Below are positions 40,808-48,417 of a DNA stretch of 54,506 bases, piece after piece. The notes beneath the pieces are model-generated. The model saw only the letters and a program-made list of their open reading frames with translations, did no database searches and was not told where the DNA came from. Both the position numbers and the translations under genes were made by a program. Positions within the stretch are counted from its first letter, which is position 1, and every line of letters begins with the position of its first letter. The DNA comes from Candidatus Peribacteria bacterium (GTDB taxonomy: Bacteria > Patescibacteriota > Gracilibacteria > Peribacterales > Peribacteraceae): NCBI GenBank assembly GCA_023245775.1, contig JAHFJR010000006.1, positions 1-54,506 of the forward strand, given 5' to 3'.

Positions 40808-41862
40808 AGGCAACTGAGCAGGCACCATCGAGGTACAATGTGTCCATGATGGCCCCGTTGATTGATGTGCTGCTCCCTACGTATGAACCCGATCCCAGTC
40901 TCCTCCGAGAGACGCTCGATGCACTCTGTTGCCAGACAGAACGTCGATGGCGGTGTCTGATCTATGACGATGCATCGCGTATCGATGTCCGAGCGATCAT
41001 CTCACCGTACCTCGTTGATGCACGATTCCGCTTCCTGCGCAGTGCTCGACGGCGTGGCATCGGAGGCAACTGGAACGCATGCCTCCTGCACGCACAGGCT
41101 CCTTACGTGCAATTCCTCTTCCAAGATGACCTCTGGTCCCCGACGTACCTCGAACGCACGTCACAGATTCTGCTCGCAGAACCTGACATCGGCTTCGTTG
41201 CTGCGAACCACACCTATCTCTGTGACAAGGGACTCGAGATGGCGCAGGGATACGATCGACTTCAACAGATGAAGGCCTCTCTCCATGCGGGCCGTACCCA
41301 TGGTCCAACGTTTCTCACGCAGTGGTTCCAGAAGGGGTGCGACCCCAATGTCATCGGTGAACCTTCCTTTGTCCTCCTACGGAGATCGCTCACAGAGAGC
41401 GTGGGTCCGTTCTCAACGCAGCTGCACCAATTGCTCGATGTCCAGTACTGGGTGCGACTCCTTCTGAAGACGGATTGGTTCTTCATCGCTGATGACCTTG
41501 GGATCTTTCGCGTCCATCGCAAGGGCGCAAGCTATCTCCACCATCAGGCTGGGGATCACTTCGAAGAATCCATGCGCTTCTTTGCCTCTCTACATTCGGT
41601 GTTCCCTCCCCACTCAGAGGAGTGGCGTCTGATCGATCAACATATTCATCAACGATTCGTCGATGTCATCTCACACGTGATCAATCGATGGCTACGGCTG
41701 CGAAAGATCGGCAAGGGTGCTGTTCCGATTCTTCACTATCTCTTGGTGTACCCTCGCACACTCTCCCACGGATGCTGTCGGTATCTACGACAAGCGATCC
41801 TTCGTTGGTACCGAAAAGCTGTGCAGTGCATTTGCCCCGTCTCTGTGCGTGCGATAGAGTGA
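40804..41862 (+). CDS. GT2-family glycosyltransferase
   Basis: The 352-residue protein begins IDVLLPTYEPDPSLLRETLDALC (20-42), then LIYDDAS and the metal-binding FLFQDDLWSPTYLERT. These are the defining parts of an inverting GT-A glycosyltransferase of family 2. The second half contains AANHTYLCDKG and HRKGASYLHHQAGDH with the conserved acceptor-side His. It probably adds one sugar to the lipid-linked intermediate. ATGA overlap with the methyltransferase gene upstream and a 2-bp gap to the oxygenase gene downstream point to one operon. Confidence 0.92.
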   Translation: MKATEQAPSRYNVSMMAPLIDVLLPTYEPDPSLLRETLDALCCQTERRWRCLIYDDASRIDVRAIISPYLVDARFRFLRSARRRGIGGNWNACLLHAQAPYVQFLFQDDLWSPTYLERTSQILLAEPDIGFVAANHTYLCDKGLEMAQGYDRLQQMKASLHAGRTHGPTFLTQWFQKGCDPNVIGEPSFVLLRRSLTESVGPFSTQLHQLLDVQYWVRLLLKTDWFFIADDLGIFRVHRKGASYLHHQAGDHFEESMRFFASLHSVFPPHSEEWRLIDQHIHQRFVDVISHVINRWLRLRKIGKGAVPILHYLLVYPRTLSHGCCRYLRQAILRWYRKAVQCICPVSVRAIE

Positions 41863-41864
41863 GG

Positions 41865-42872
41865 ATGATGCAGAGTCCTTCCACCTCCGCTCCTCCTCCG
41901 CCATCTGTAGAGAGCAGAGATCTCTTCGAGCATTCCATCCCTTGGACGGAATCTCCGTGTTTCGCGTCTCTCCTCGAGAAGGCCCATCTCTCGGATGCAG
42001 AGAAAGACATGCTGCGCTCGTATGCACGTGACGGATACATCGTCCTCGACTTCCCTGCGCCCGATATCGATGCGGTTGCTACGGAAGTCTCTCGTCTTTT
42101 TGCAGTGACGAACCTTGAGACACGTTTGCAGCGACGCATCCAAGATGCGTGGAAGACCTGTCCCCTCGTTCGTTCGGTCGCAAGCAATAGCGGCATTCTC
42201 GATCTCCTCCGCCTCCTGTATCGGCGCGATCCCATTCCATTCCAGACGCTCAATTTTCCTGTCGGGACACAGCAGTCGACACATAGTGACACACTGCATT
42301 TCCACTCTGTTCCCCACCGCTTCATGTGTGGGGTATGGCTTGCACTGGAGGATATCGATGCTGAGAATGGCCCTCTGCACATCTACCCCGGGAGTCATCG
42401 TCTCCCTGTGTGGAATATGCATGATCTAGGACTACCCTCTGGTCAGGAGCAGTATGCTGCGTACGAGGCTGCTCTGCGTGCACTCATTCAAGAACTTGGA
42501 TTGCAGAAGAAGCAAGTGCTTCTGAAAAAAGGGCAAGTGTTGATCTGGGCGGCGAACCTTCTCCATGGCGGGGAACCTATTCTGGATGTGCACCGCACGA
42601 GGCTCAGTCAGGTGACGCACTACTTCTTCTCGGACTGCCTCTACTACACTCCCATGCTCAGCGATCCTTTCCTCGGCAACGTCGCCTATCGTCAGATCAC
42701 CAATATTCTGACAGGGCAGCGTGTTCCAAATATGTACCATGGAGTGAAGATCGATGCAGAAGCGATCCGAGATCTCCCCCCTTCTGTTTCCATGATGTCG
42801 GGGTCTCCTTCGAAGCGATCACCGTTCCTCGTGCGAACACTCCGTCGCCTTCGCGCGCATCTCATCGAGTAG
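41865..42872 (+). CDS. PhyH-family Fe(II)/2-oxoglutarate oxygenase
   Basis: The 335-residue protein resembles phytanoyl-CoA dioxygenase. The iron ligands would be H140 and D142 in THSDTLHFH and H178 in PGSHRLPVW, in the right order and spacing for the double-stranded beta-helix fold. It should hydroxylate a small substrate, perhaps a glycan-linked or lipid group, using 2-oxoglutarate and O2. An O2-dependent enzyme in a probably fermentative organism is notable. The start is one of two adjacent ATGs (41865, 41868), preceded by GAGG. It is the last gene of the right-hand glycan operon. Confidence 0.85.
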   Translation: MMQSPSTSAPPPPSVESRDLFEHSIPWTESPCFASLLEKAHLSDAEKDMLRSYARDGYIVLDFPAPDIDAVATEVSRLFAVTNLETRLQRRIQDAWKTCPLVRSVASNSGILDLLRLLYRRDPIPFQTLNFPVGTQQSTHSDTLHFHSVPHRFMCGVWLALEDIDAENGPLHIYPGSHRLPVWNMHDLGLPSGQEQYAAYEAALRALIQELGLQKKQVLLKKGQVLIWAANLLHGGEPILDVHRTRLSQVTHYFFSDCLYYTPMLSDPFLGNVAYRQITNILTGQRVPNMYHGVKIDAEAIRDLPPSVSMMSGSPSKRSPFLVRTLRRLRAHLIE

Positions 42873-42882
42873 CGTCTTTCGT

Positions 42883-43644
42883 ATGGCGACTCCTCTCCTC
42901 TCCATCGAGCAGCTTCGTGTCTCTGTTGGGGGAGAGCCGATTGTACGTACATGCTCTCTTGCCGTTGGAGTGGGCGAAGTCCATGCGATCATGGGCCCGA
43001 ACGGCTCGGGGAAATCGACACTCGTCTCGACTCTCATGGGACATCCGAAGTATGCAGTCGACGGAGGTACGGTACGGTTCGCTGGCAACGACCTCCTCTC
43101 GATGTCGGCGGATGAACGTGCCCGAGCTGGCATGTTCCTGGCATTTCAGTACCCCAAAGAATTAGCTGGCATCACGCTCAGAAGCTTCCTCTTCGCAGCC
43201 TCGGATGCACAGAGGAAAGCACGCGACCCGCACTACAGAAAAATGTCACCGATCAAATTCAAGGTACAGCTCGAAGAAGAGATGAACACACTGCACATGG
43301 ACCCTGCCTTCGCCGAGAGATCTGTCAATCAAGGTTTCTCCGGTGGGGAGAAGAAGAAGGCTGAAGTGCTTCAGATGCGCATCCTGAAGCCATGTCTCGC
43401 ACTCCTAGATGAAACGGATTCGGGGCTCGATGTCGATGCACTGAAGATCGTTGCAGCGGGAGTGGAGAGCATGCGCGGTCCACATTTTTCTGCCGTGATC
43501 GTCACCCACTACGCTCGTCTTCTCGAGTACATCGTCCCGGATAAGGTTCACGTGATGGTCGCTGGTACGATTGTCGATAGCGGTGGTCCGGAACTTGCGC
43601 ATCGGTTGGAGAGAGAGGGATACGGAAAGTATGTCCAGCAGTAG
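42883..43644 (+). CDS. sufC: Fe-S cluster assembly ATPase SufC
   Basis: SufC powers the SufBCD scaffold that assembles Fe-S clusters. Walker A GPNGSGKST (38-46), the SufC-type signature FSGGEKKKAEVLQM (about 151-164) and Walker B LLDETDSGLDVDALK are all canonical, with the SufC-specific DETDSGLD. The length is normal at 253 residues. It stands alone: sufB, sufD and sufS are not within 11 kb on either side, so the other subunits must be elsewhere. The stop codon lies inside a long hairpin. The ferredoxin gene at 31903 may be a client of the assembled system. Confidence 0.94.
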   Translation: MATPLLSIEQLRVSVGGEPIVRTCSLAVGVGEVHAIMGPNGSGKSTLVSTLMGHPKYAVDGGTVRFAGNDLLSMSADERARAGMFLAFQYPKELAGITLRSFLFAASDAQRKARDPHYRKMSPIKFKVQLEEEMNTLHMDPAFAERSVNQGFSGGEKKKAEVLQMRILKPCLALLDETDSGLDVDALKIVAAGVESMRGPHFSAVIVTHYARLLEYIVPDKVHVMVAGTIVDSGGPELAHRLEREGYGKYVQQ

Positions 43645-43678
43645 GGGCGTAAGACCTTTCGAGGTCTTACGCCCCTAC
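43641..43678. repeat. 38-nt perfect hairpin with TTCG loop across the sufC stop
   Basis: GTAGGGGCGTAAGACCT (43641-43657) pairs perfectly with AGGTCTTACGCCCCTAC (43662-43678) around TTCG, a very stable tetraloop. The sufC TAG (43642-43644) is inside the 5' arm. No T-tract follows, so it is not a classic terminator; it may protect the mRNA 3' end or be a mobile palindrome. Confidence 0.85.
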
Positions 43679-43743
43679 GAAGAATCCATGGCGCACCCCT
43701 CGTCAATTGTTCTTCTCTTCAGCTTCTCCTATTCTCTCTTCCT

Positions 43744-44490
43744 ATGGAACCATCTACCACTCTCAATATCCGCCCACCCCTGTGGCTGCCGATTGCAGTC
43801 GTATTGATCGGCGGTGCATTCTACATCGCCGGCAAGCATATCGAGATCGATGCCAAGCGGGAAAACCCAGCGACGATTTCGGTGTCAGCGGACGCGAAGG
43901 TCTCCGCAGCCCCCGATATCGCGATGCTCAGTTTCGGAGTCACGACCGGCCGTCAGCCGTCAGCCAAAGCCGCGATCGCTCTCGTGACGAAGAACATGAC
44001 CGCCGTACTCGCTGCCGTGAAAAAATTGGGAATCGAAGACAAGGATATCTCCACTGAAAACTTCTGGCTCAATCCTGTCTACGATTATACGACCGCAGGG
44101 CAAATCCCCCGCGGATTTGAGGTGAATCAAAACCTCTCCGTAAAAGTGCATGACCTCGATAAAGTCGGTGACGTTCTCACCGCAGCGACGAGTGCAGGTG
44201 CCAATCAGGCCGGCGGTATTACGTTCTCCATCGACAACTCTGATGCTCTGAAAGGGGAAGCTCGTACGAAGGCGATCGAGAAGGCGAAGATGAAGGCACA
44301 AGATCTCGCACGCAGTCTCGGGATGCACCTCGGCCGCATCACAGGCTTCAGTGAGGACGGAAACTATTCCCCTCGTCCGATGATGATGATGAAGACGATG
44401 GATGCTGGGATTGCGGAGGCCTCTCTTCCCGTCCCTGCAGGAGAGCAGGAAATCATTTCGAATGTGACGATCAGCTATGAATTGAGGTAA
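43744..44490 (+). CDS. SIMPL-domain (DUF541) membrane-anchored protein
   Basis: The protein has one N-terminal membrane segment (LWLPIAVVLIGGAFYIAGKHI, about 13-33) followed by a SIMPL domain. Landmarks are ISVSADAKVSAAPDIAMLSFGVTT, AVKKLGIEDKDISTENFWLNPVYDY and AIEKAKMKAQDLARSLGMHLGRITGFSE. The domain is on the outer side. SIMPL proteins (BP26-like) form oligomeric rings, and some oppose oxidative stress, but the function in bacteria generally is unresolved. The length of 248 residues is normal. It is separated from sufC by the TTCG hairpin. Confidence 0.9.
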   Translation: MEPSTTLNIRPPLWLPIAVVLIGGAFYIAGKHIEIDAKRENPATISVSADAKVSAAPDIAMLSFGVTTGRQPSAKAAIALVTKNMTAVLAAVKKLGIEDKDISTENFWLNPVYDYTTAGQIPRGFEVNQNLSVKVHDLDKVGDVLTAATSAGANQAGGITFSIDNSDALKGEARTKAIEKAKMKAQDLARSLGMHLGRITGFSEDGNYSPRPMMMMKTMDAGIAEASLPVPAGEQEIISNVTISYELR

Positions 44491-44557
44491 TCCAATGTTG
44501 ATCCGCGAAACGCGCGAAGCATCCCACTTCGCCTCTGAGGCTACGAGGGACAAGTCG

Positions 44558-44604
44558 CGCTCCCGATCATAGATATACCCTGATCGGGAGCGGGTTGCTA
44601 CCCG
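44558..44604. repeat. Inverted repeat plus GCGGGT hairpin
   Basis: The string CGGGAGCGGGTTGCTACCCGCGC (44585-44607 region) has a close relative at 54207-54230, CGGGAGCGGGCTTTCTGCCCGCGC. The loop and closing pairs change together, which suggests a shared palindromic repeat. Confidence 0.6.
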
Positions 44605-44664
44605 CGCTCATCTGTTATTTTTCATTATACTGAAGCCAAAATATCGACCAGTGCCATGAAATTG

Positions 44665-44692
44665 TTGACCAATATTTTTGATTCGCAATACT
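44665..44692 (+). promoter_or_regulatory. Promoter of the homocysteine methyltransferase-like gene
   Basis: TTGACC (44665-44670), a 16-bp spacer and AATACT (44687-44692). The block ATTGTTGAC...ATTTTT...TTCG..ATACTGC is repeated almost exactly before the small gene at 45981, supporting a real promoter. The leader would be about 145 nt. Confidence 0.6.
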
Positions 44693-44839
44693 GCACTCGT
44701 AATGCAGCTCTTCGCTCTGTCAATGGGCATGACCATGATGCGCTCCGCGCGAGGATGGCTTGCTGAGTAATCTCAGATCCAAGCTCACCACTCGCGCCGA
44801 TCGCGAGGATCTCTTTCCCATTCCCATCTTCTTGTCTCC

Positions 44840-45850
44840 ATGGACATTCTTGCAGGACCCACCGGCTCGCGTCTGTTCGATCTCCAGAAGATCACGACCG
44901 ATGAAGCCTTCCTCACAGGCCGCCTGTCGGACATAGAAGACATTCAACGAGAGTATTTGGAACACGGTGCTGAAATCGGCGTTACGGCTACGTACGGCGC
45001 CTCGCCGAGAGGCCCTCATCCCAGTCTCTATACTCCTGAAATGGAATCGAGGAACGAGCAAGCAGTAGCAATTGCGAAGCGTGTTTTTGGAGAGAGGAAT
45101 GTCGTCGGAAGCGTCGCCTCTCTCCTGAGAAACGGAATCGATCGAATGGTTTGGGAAGGCCTTCATGATTGGGAAAAACTATCGATCATCCAGCATGAAG
45201 GCCAACTATCGACTCTTCGAGAAAATGGTATTTCTACGCTTCTCGTCGAAGCTCTTCCGGATTTTCCTGAAGGAATCGGCCTCGTGCAAGCTGCATCGAA
45301 ACAGAGGATGAAGAAGATCGTGCTCTCCTTTGAGCCACCATCAAAAGGGGTACCCGAGAACGGAAGAAGGATGCAGACGTACGAAGAAGTCTTGTCCGAA
45401 CTACAGAGCCACGCAGAGGGGGGAACCGAAGTCGTACTCGGCCTCAACTGTGCAAGCGTAGAGAGATTGGTCCAACTCGTCGCCGCCTCGAAGGAGAAGA
45501 CGTTTGCCTTCGTGTATCCGAACCAGTGTCTCATCCCCGAGGACAGAACAGGTGAACGATTTCTGTACCTCGCGCATCTTCATGAGAGAAGGGATGCAGC
45601 GGAGCAAGTGGAATTTGCGAAGCTTCGCAGCCTCCATGAGCTCGAGGATAAGCATATCGATGCACTCCTTCGCGTGTGTTTGGATAAAGGCGTGGAGACA
45701 GTCGGTCTCTGCTGTGGTGCTTCCCCGCTGCACATCGCAAACATGAAAGAACGATTACAGATACTGAGAAACGGCACCCCTTCCTATAGCGGCCGTGCAT
45801 CCGCGGAACACAGCGTTCCTGGGAGAAGAGGCAGGTTGGTACGGCAATGA
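44840..45850 (+). CDS. Homocysteine S-methyltransferase-family protein
   Basis: The protein of 336 residues matches the zinc-dependent homocysteine S-methyltransferase barrel. It begins with MDILAGPTGSRL. The three zinc-binding cysteines would be C204 (GLNCAS) and C291-C292 (LCCGASPLHI), and the barrel runs between them with VVLGLNC and YPNQC. It would move a methyl group from S-methylmethionine, a betaine or a similar donor to homocysteine, making methionine. The domains for folate or cobalamin of MetH are absent. Its own promoter lies upstream and no other methionine genes are nearby. The methyl donor cannot be deduced. Confidence 0.85.
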   Translation: MDILAGPTGSRLFDLQKITTDEAFLTGRLSDIEDIQREYLEHGAEIGVTATYGASPRGPHPSLYTPEMESRNEQAVAIAKRVFGERNVVGSVASLLRNGIDRMVWEGLHDWEKLSIIQHEGQLSTLRENGISTLLVEALPDFPEGIGLVQAASKQRMKKIVLSFEPPSKGVPENGRRMQTYEEVLSELQSHAEGGTEVVLGLNCASVERLVQLVAASKEKTFAFVYPNQCLIPEDRTGERFLYLAHLHERRDAAEQVEFAKLRSLHELEDKHIDALLRVCLDKGVETVGLCCGASPLHIANMKERLQILRNGTPSYSGRASAEHSVPGRRGRLVRQ

Positions 45851-45918
45851 ATCTTAGAATTTTATAGATCATTTTTTGGCTTCTAGAAGCCAATAGAGAG
45901 AATTATTTTTCTAAATTG

Positions 45919-45946
45919 TTGACGCACATTTTTCCTTCGGCATACT
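45919..45946 (+). promoter_or_regulatory. Promoter of the small gene at 45981
   Basis: TTGACG (45919-45924), a 16-bp spacer and CATACT (45941-45946), preceded by AAATTGT. It is nearly identical in layout to the promoter at 44665, and the predicted start is about 25 nt before the ATG. Confidence 0.6.
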
Positions 45947-45980
45947 GCGCGGGCACTTTAATTCTTCTTTCCCTTTCCCC

Positions 45981-46208
45981 ATGGATCTTTCTTCCGAAGT
46001 AACTCCTGACACACAGCCGTCACTCATTCAGACAGAGCCGGGAGCTAGGGATCTTCAGCCTGATGCCACTATTCAAGTGAATCTTGATGCAACCACTGTA
46101 GAGCTTTCTGAATGGACAAAGACATTGCAGCAGCAGGACTGTCGAGCAGGGTATCGCCCTCTTTCCTCCTACTACACAAAATCGCTCAGGAGAGATGCTG
46201 TGGTCTGA
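45981..46208 (+). CDS. Small hypothetical protein (75 aa)
   Basis: A dedicated promoter is followed by a frame of 75 residues, acidic in the first two thirds (MDLSSEVTPDTQPSLIQTEPG) and basic at the end (SYYTKSLRRDAVV). It has no signal peptide or membrane segment and no recognised family. The promoter pair with the upstream methyltransferase gene suggests joint regulation. It may be a small protein or simply a transcribed leader with a chance frame. Confidence 0.45.
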   Translation: MDLSSEVTPDTQPSLIQTEPGARDLQPDATIQVNLDATTVELSEWTKTLQQQDCRAGYRPLSSYYTKSLRRDAVV

Positions 46209-46301
46209 GGTTCATGAGAGCGATCTCCTCCCCGCAATTACCTCTTTCAGCGTCGCACTTCGACTCGCTGCGGCTCGCTCAGTGTCGTTCGTAGACAAGC
46301 A

Positions 46302-46901
46302 TTACGATGCAGCTCTTCTGCCGCTCAAGGCTTCTCGAAGCGTGATCTGATCCGCAAATTCGATGTCCGCCCCCATCGGGAGGCCATGAGCAAGGCGCGT
46401 GATGGAGCCGACGGTGGGCGAGAGTTTCTGCTTAATGAACGCAGCCGTTGCTTCGCCTTCCACATCGAGGTTCGTTGCAATGATCAATTCCTTGATCGTT
46501 CCTGCCTTACATCGATCGGTGAGCTCCCTGAGTTTCAGTTGTTCGGGGCCGAAGCCGTCGATGGGTGAGAGCACACCATGGAGCACGTGGTAGAGCCCCT
46601 TGTATCCCGCCTTCTCGAACGCGACGACTTCGAGTGGCTCTTCGACGACGAGTACCGTCGAGACGTCACGCGCGTGGTCCGAGCAGATTCTGCACGTCGG
46701 CTCGAGGGTGATCATCTGGCAGACACTGCAGTACTTCAGATCGTGCTTCAGTGAGAGCAGGGCACTTCCGAGCCCCTCCGCTGAGGCTTTGGAACTTCGG
46801 AGGAGATGGAATGTCAGTCGCTCGGCGCTCTTGGGCCCTATGCCCGGCAGTTTCGAAAATTCCTCGATGGCCTTCTGGATTTGTGGGGGGAGGAGGGACA
46901 T
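46302..46901 (-). CDS. recR: Recombination mediator RecR
   Basis: RecR works with RecO (and RecF) to load RecA at gaps. An N-terminal helix-hairpin-helix (FSKLPGIGPKSAERLTFHLL, 15-34) is followed by a zinc finger with C58, C61, C70 and C73, and a Toprim domain with VEEPLEVVAFEKAGYKGLYHVLHG and IIATNLDVEGEATA. The length of 199 residues is normal. The start at ATG 46901 is chosen because MSLLPPQIQKAIEEF is the family N-terminus. A longer frame upstream is without homology. A single gene, divergent from the Fae-like gene. Confidence 0.96.
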   Translation of the reverse strand: MSLLPPQIQKAIEEFSKLPGIGPKSAERLTFHLLRSSKASAEGLGSALLSLKHDLKYCSVCQMITLEPTCRICSDHARDVSTVLVVEEPLEVVAFEKAGYKGLYHVLHGVLSPIDGFGPEQLKLRELTDRCKAGTIKELIIATNLDVEGEATAAFIKQKLSPTVGSITRLAHGLPMGADIEFADQITLREALSGRRAAS

Positions 46902-47200
46902 GGGGAGAGGATAGCGATGAGAGGAGAGACTCCCAAATGATGGAAAATAGTTGACAAAACATAAAGTTATGCAAAAATGCATCGCTTTTTCTTTTTGAGA
47001 AAGCATGATCTTTCAGAGCATCGCGGTTTTACATTTTCTCAGTTCGCCGGTAGCAGTGTGTGCAGACCTACCTCTGCCTACTCTGCTACTGGTTGAAGCT
47101 GAGAGAAAATCCATGCATGGTCGCACTGGTGTGCGAACCTCTCTCTGTCTACGACAGTACCCCGACGACTCCTGGGTGAAGGAGCAAAGGAAACCTAGCC
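46902..47200 (+). ncRNA. Structured 5' leader of the Fae-like gene (candidate riboswitch)
   Basis: The 299-bp gap carries a consensus -35 and then several nested helices on the plus strand. ATTTTCTCAG (47033-47042) pairs with CTGAGA(GA)AAAT (47099-47110). CCGGTAGCAG (47047-47056) pairs with CTGCTACTGG (47083-47092). GCAGA (47062-47066) pairs with TCTGC (47073-47077). CGCAC/GTGCG (47122-47126, 47131-47135) and CTGTC/GACAG (47145-47149, 47153-47157) form two more hairpins. An AAAGGA ribosome-binding site (47186-47191) follows. Five helices in about 125 nt suggest a regulatory RNA, but no known riboswitch class is recognised. Confidence 0.5.
46951..46979 (+). promoter_or_regulatory. Promoter of the Fae-like gene
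   Basis: A consensus TTGACA (46951-46956) is followed after 17 bp by AAAATG (46974-46979), a weak -10. The upstream sequence AAAATAGTTGACAAAACATAA is AT-rich. The predicted leader is about 215 nt long. Confidence 0.45.
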
Positions 47201-47887
47201 ATGTCCGACGATTCTGACGTAACGCTGACAGAAGCAAAGCCTGCGTACATCTGGGTACGCCCCGTCATCGACTGGGCTGCCCACTTGGCAAAGGTGAACG
47301 CGTTTCGTGCCATTCACGGTACGAATTGGGACAGTGTCCTGATTGCGGATGCAGGGTGCGGGAGTCTTGATGACTTGCCGCATTTCTCGCACCCGACCTT
47401 CGCGTGCGCACCGAGAGATTCCGTCTTCGGAGGGAATCTGCTGGCTTCGTTGTTCCACAACGTTGCCGGTCACACCAAGCTGCTGGTTGTCCATAACCCC
47501 GGCGTCGCTACCGCGATTCCGACCGTCATGGACAATGAAGTTACGATCAAGAAAGGGGCTCAAATCCCGCTCTTGTTCGGTGCCGCGCAGAAAGGCTGCG
47601 CGATGGCAATCGACTTCTGCGTTGCTGTGGGGATTCTCCCGCAAGACTTCGCAACACGCAGCAAACTCGTTTGTGGGATCGAGGTCTATCTCGATCCTAC
47701 CGCCACCGACGCAGAACGCATTCAAGACAACATCATTGTTGCTGTTGTGAATGCGATCGTGCTGGCGGTGACCGGCGGAACGTCTCCCGAAAACGCCTTC
47801 GCTGCCTGCAAGGCACCGCATGTGTTCGCCGGTGACGTGCCCCCAATGCTGGCACCTGATCTGAAAGCTCTCGGCCTCGTGGCCTAG
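47201..47887 (+). CDS. Formaldehyde-activating enzyme (Fae)-like protein
   Basis: The middle and C-terminal parts match the Fae family, which condenses formaldehyde with tetrahydromethanopterin. Matching segments are AGHTKLLVV (89-97), VTIKKGAQ (114-121), LFGAAQKGCAMAI (125-137), VGILPQD (143-149), VCGIEVYLDP (157-166), then ATDAERIQDN...AVVNAIVLAV (168-190). The spacing follows Fae without large gaps. The catalytic His of M. extorquens Fae (His17, in AHIDL) has no equivalent: the aligned segment reads NWDSVLIAD (42-50), so the reaction is probably different or lost. An N-terminal extension of about 40 residues is not in Fae. It has its own leader, ribosome-binding site and terminator. No methanopterin genes are in the window. 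Family call is by eye and the function is open. Confidence 0.7.
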   Translation: MSDDSDVTLTEAKPAYIWVRPVIDWAAHLAKVNAFRAIHGTNWDSVLIADAGCGSLDDLPHFSHPTFACAPRDSVFGGNLLASLFHNVAGHTKLLVVHNPGVATAIPTVMDNEVTIKKGAQIPLLFGAAQKGCAMAIDFCVAVGILPQDFATRSKLVCGIEVYLDPTATDAERIQDNIIVAVVNAIVLAVTGGTSPENAFAACKAPHVFAGDVPPMLAPDLKALGLVA

Positions 47888-47908
47888 GGCTACCGCAAGC
47901 TCTGAAAG

Positions 47909-47944
47909 AAACCCAGCTGACACAATGTGTGTCGGCTGGGTTTT
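47909..47944. terminator. Intrinsic terminator between the Fae-like gene and smpB
   Basis: AAACCCAGCTGACAC (47909-47923) pairs with GTGTCGGCTGGGTTT (47929-47943) around AATGT, with one G-U pair and a T run. It lies 22 bp after the Fae-like stop. A-rich sequence on the other side lets it stop smpB transcripts as well. Confidence 0.9.
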
Positions 47945-47950
47945 CTATGC

Positions 47951-48394
47951 TCAAATTTCCCTACCAATCCTCAATTTTCTCCCCACCTCCCGCTCCTTAA
48001 TGTGCTGCCGCTTGTCCATCCGCTTGCGACCCCTGCCGATACCGATCAGAACTTTGATGAACTTCCCCGCATGCACTTCAAGCGGCACGACGGACATCCC
48101 TTTCTCATTCGATGCACTCTGCAATTTCACGATCTGATGTTTCTTGAGCAGGAGTAATCGGTCATGTCCAGGATCGTACCCCTCCAGTCCTGACGCGTAC
48201 GCGTACTTGCTGATCTTCATCGCTTTCAAGACGGGCAACCCCGAAACGAACGACACATACGACCCGAGCAGACTCACTTGCCCGAGGCGGCACGACTTCA
48301 CTTCTTGGCCCGAAAGCACGATGCCAGCCTCCACCGTATCGAGGATCTCGTAATCAAATCTCGCACGCCGATTCTGTGCCACGACTTTTTTCAT
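47951..48394 (-). CDS. smpB: tmRNA-binding protein SmpB
   Basis: SmpB brings tmRNA to stalled ribosomes for trans-translation. The family pattern is clear: ARFDYEILDTVEAGIVLSGQEVKSCRLGQVSLLGSYV, then DRLLLLKKHQI, EVHAGKFIKVLIGIGRGRKRMDKRQHIKEREVGRKL, the basic C-terminal tail with HxIKxRE. The length of 147 residues is normal. The ATG at 48394 is chosen (MKKVVAQNRRARF). The frame upstream runs through the palindromic element and is not coding. tmRNA itself was not recognised in this window; the small RNA nearby at 48585-48720 is too short for it. Confidence 0.95.
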   Translation of the reverse strand: MKKVVAQNRRARFDYEILDTVEAGIVLSGQEVKSCRLGQVSLLGSYVSFVSGLPVLKAMKISKYAYASGLEGYDPGHDRLLLLKKHQIVKLQSASNEKGMSVVPLEVHAGKFIKVLIGIGRGRKRMDKRQHIKEREVGRKLRIGREI

Positions 48395-48417
48395 AGGAGA
48401 AGGATAGCAGGTTCCTA

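Larger units (their letters stand above)
44491..44839. other. 349-bp intergenic region with hairpins and a promoter
   Basis: No gene is seen. A 12-bp inverted repeat CGCTCCCGATCA/TGATCGGGAGCG (44558-44569 and 44581-44592) is directly followed by a small CGGGT-TGCT-ACCCG hairpin (44591-44604). A promoter lies at 44665-44692. The remaining 147 bp to the next ATG show no clear structure. Confidence 0.6.

Noticed and set aside
41681..42422. Two long minus-strand frames of about 230 residues opposite the PhyH gene
   Set aside because: Arg/Ser/Cys-rich composition, no conserved motifs and full overlap with a recognised gene mark them as shadows.
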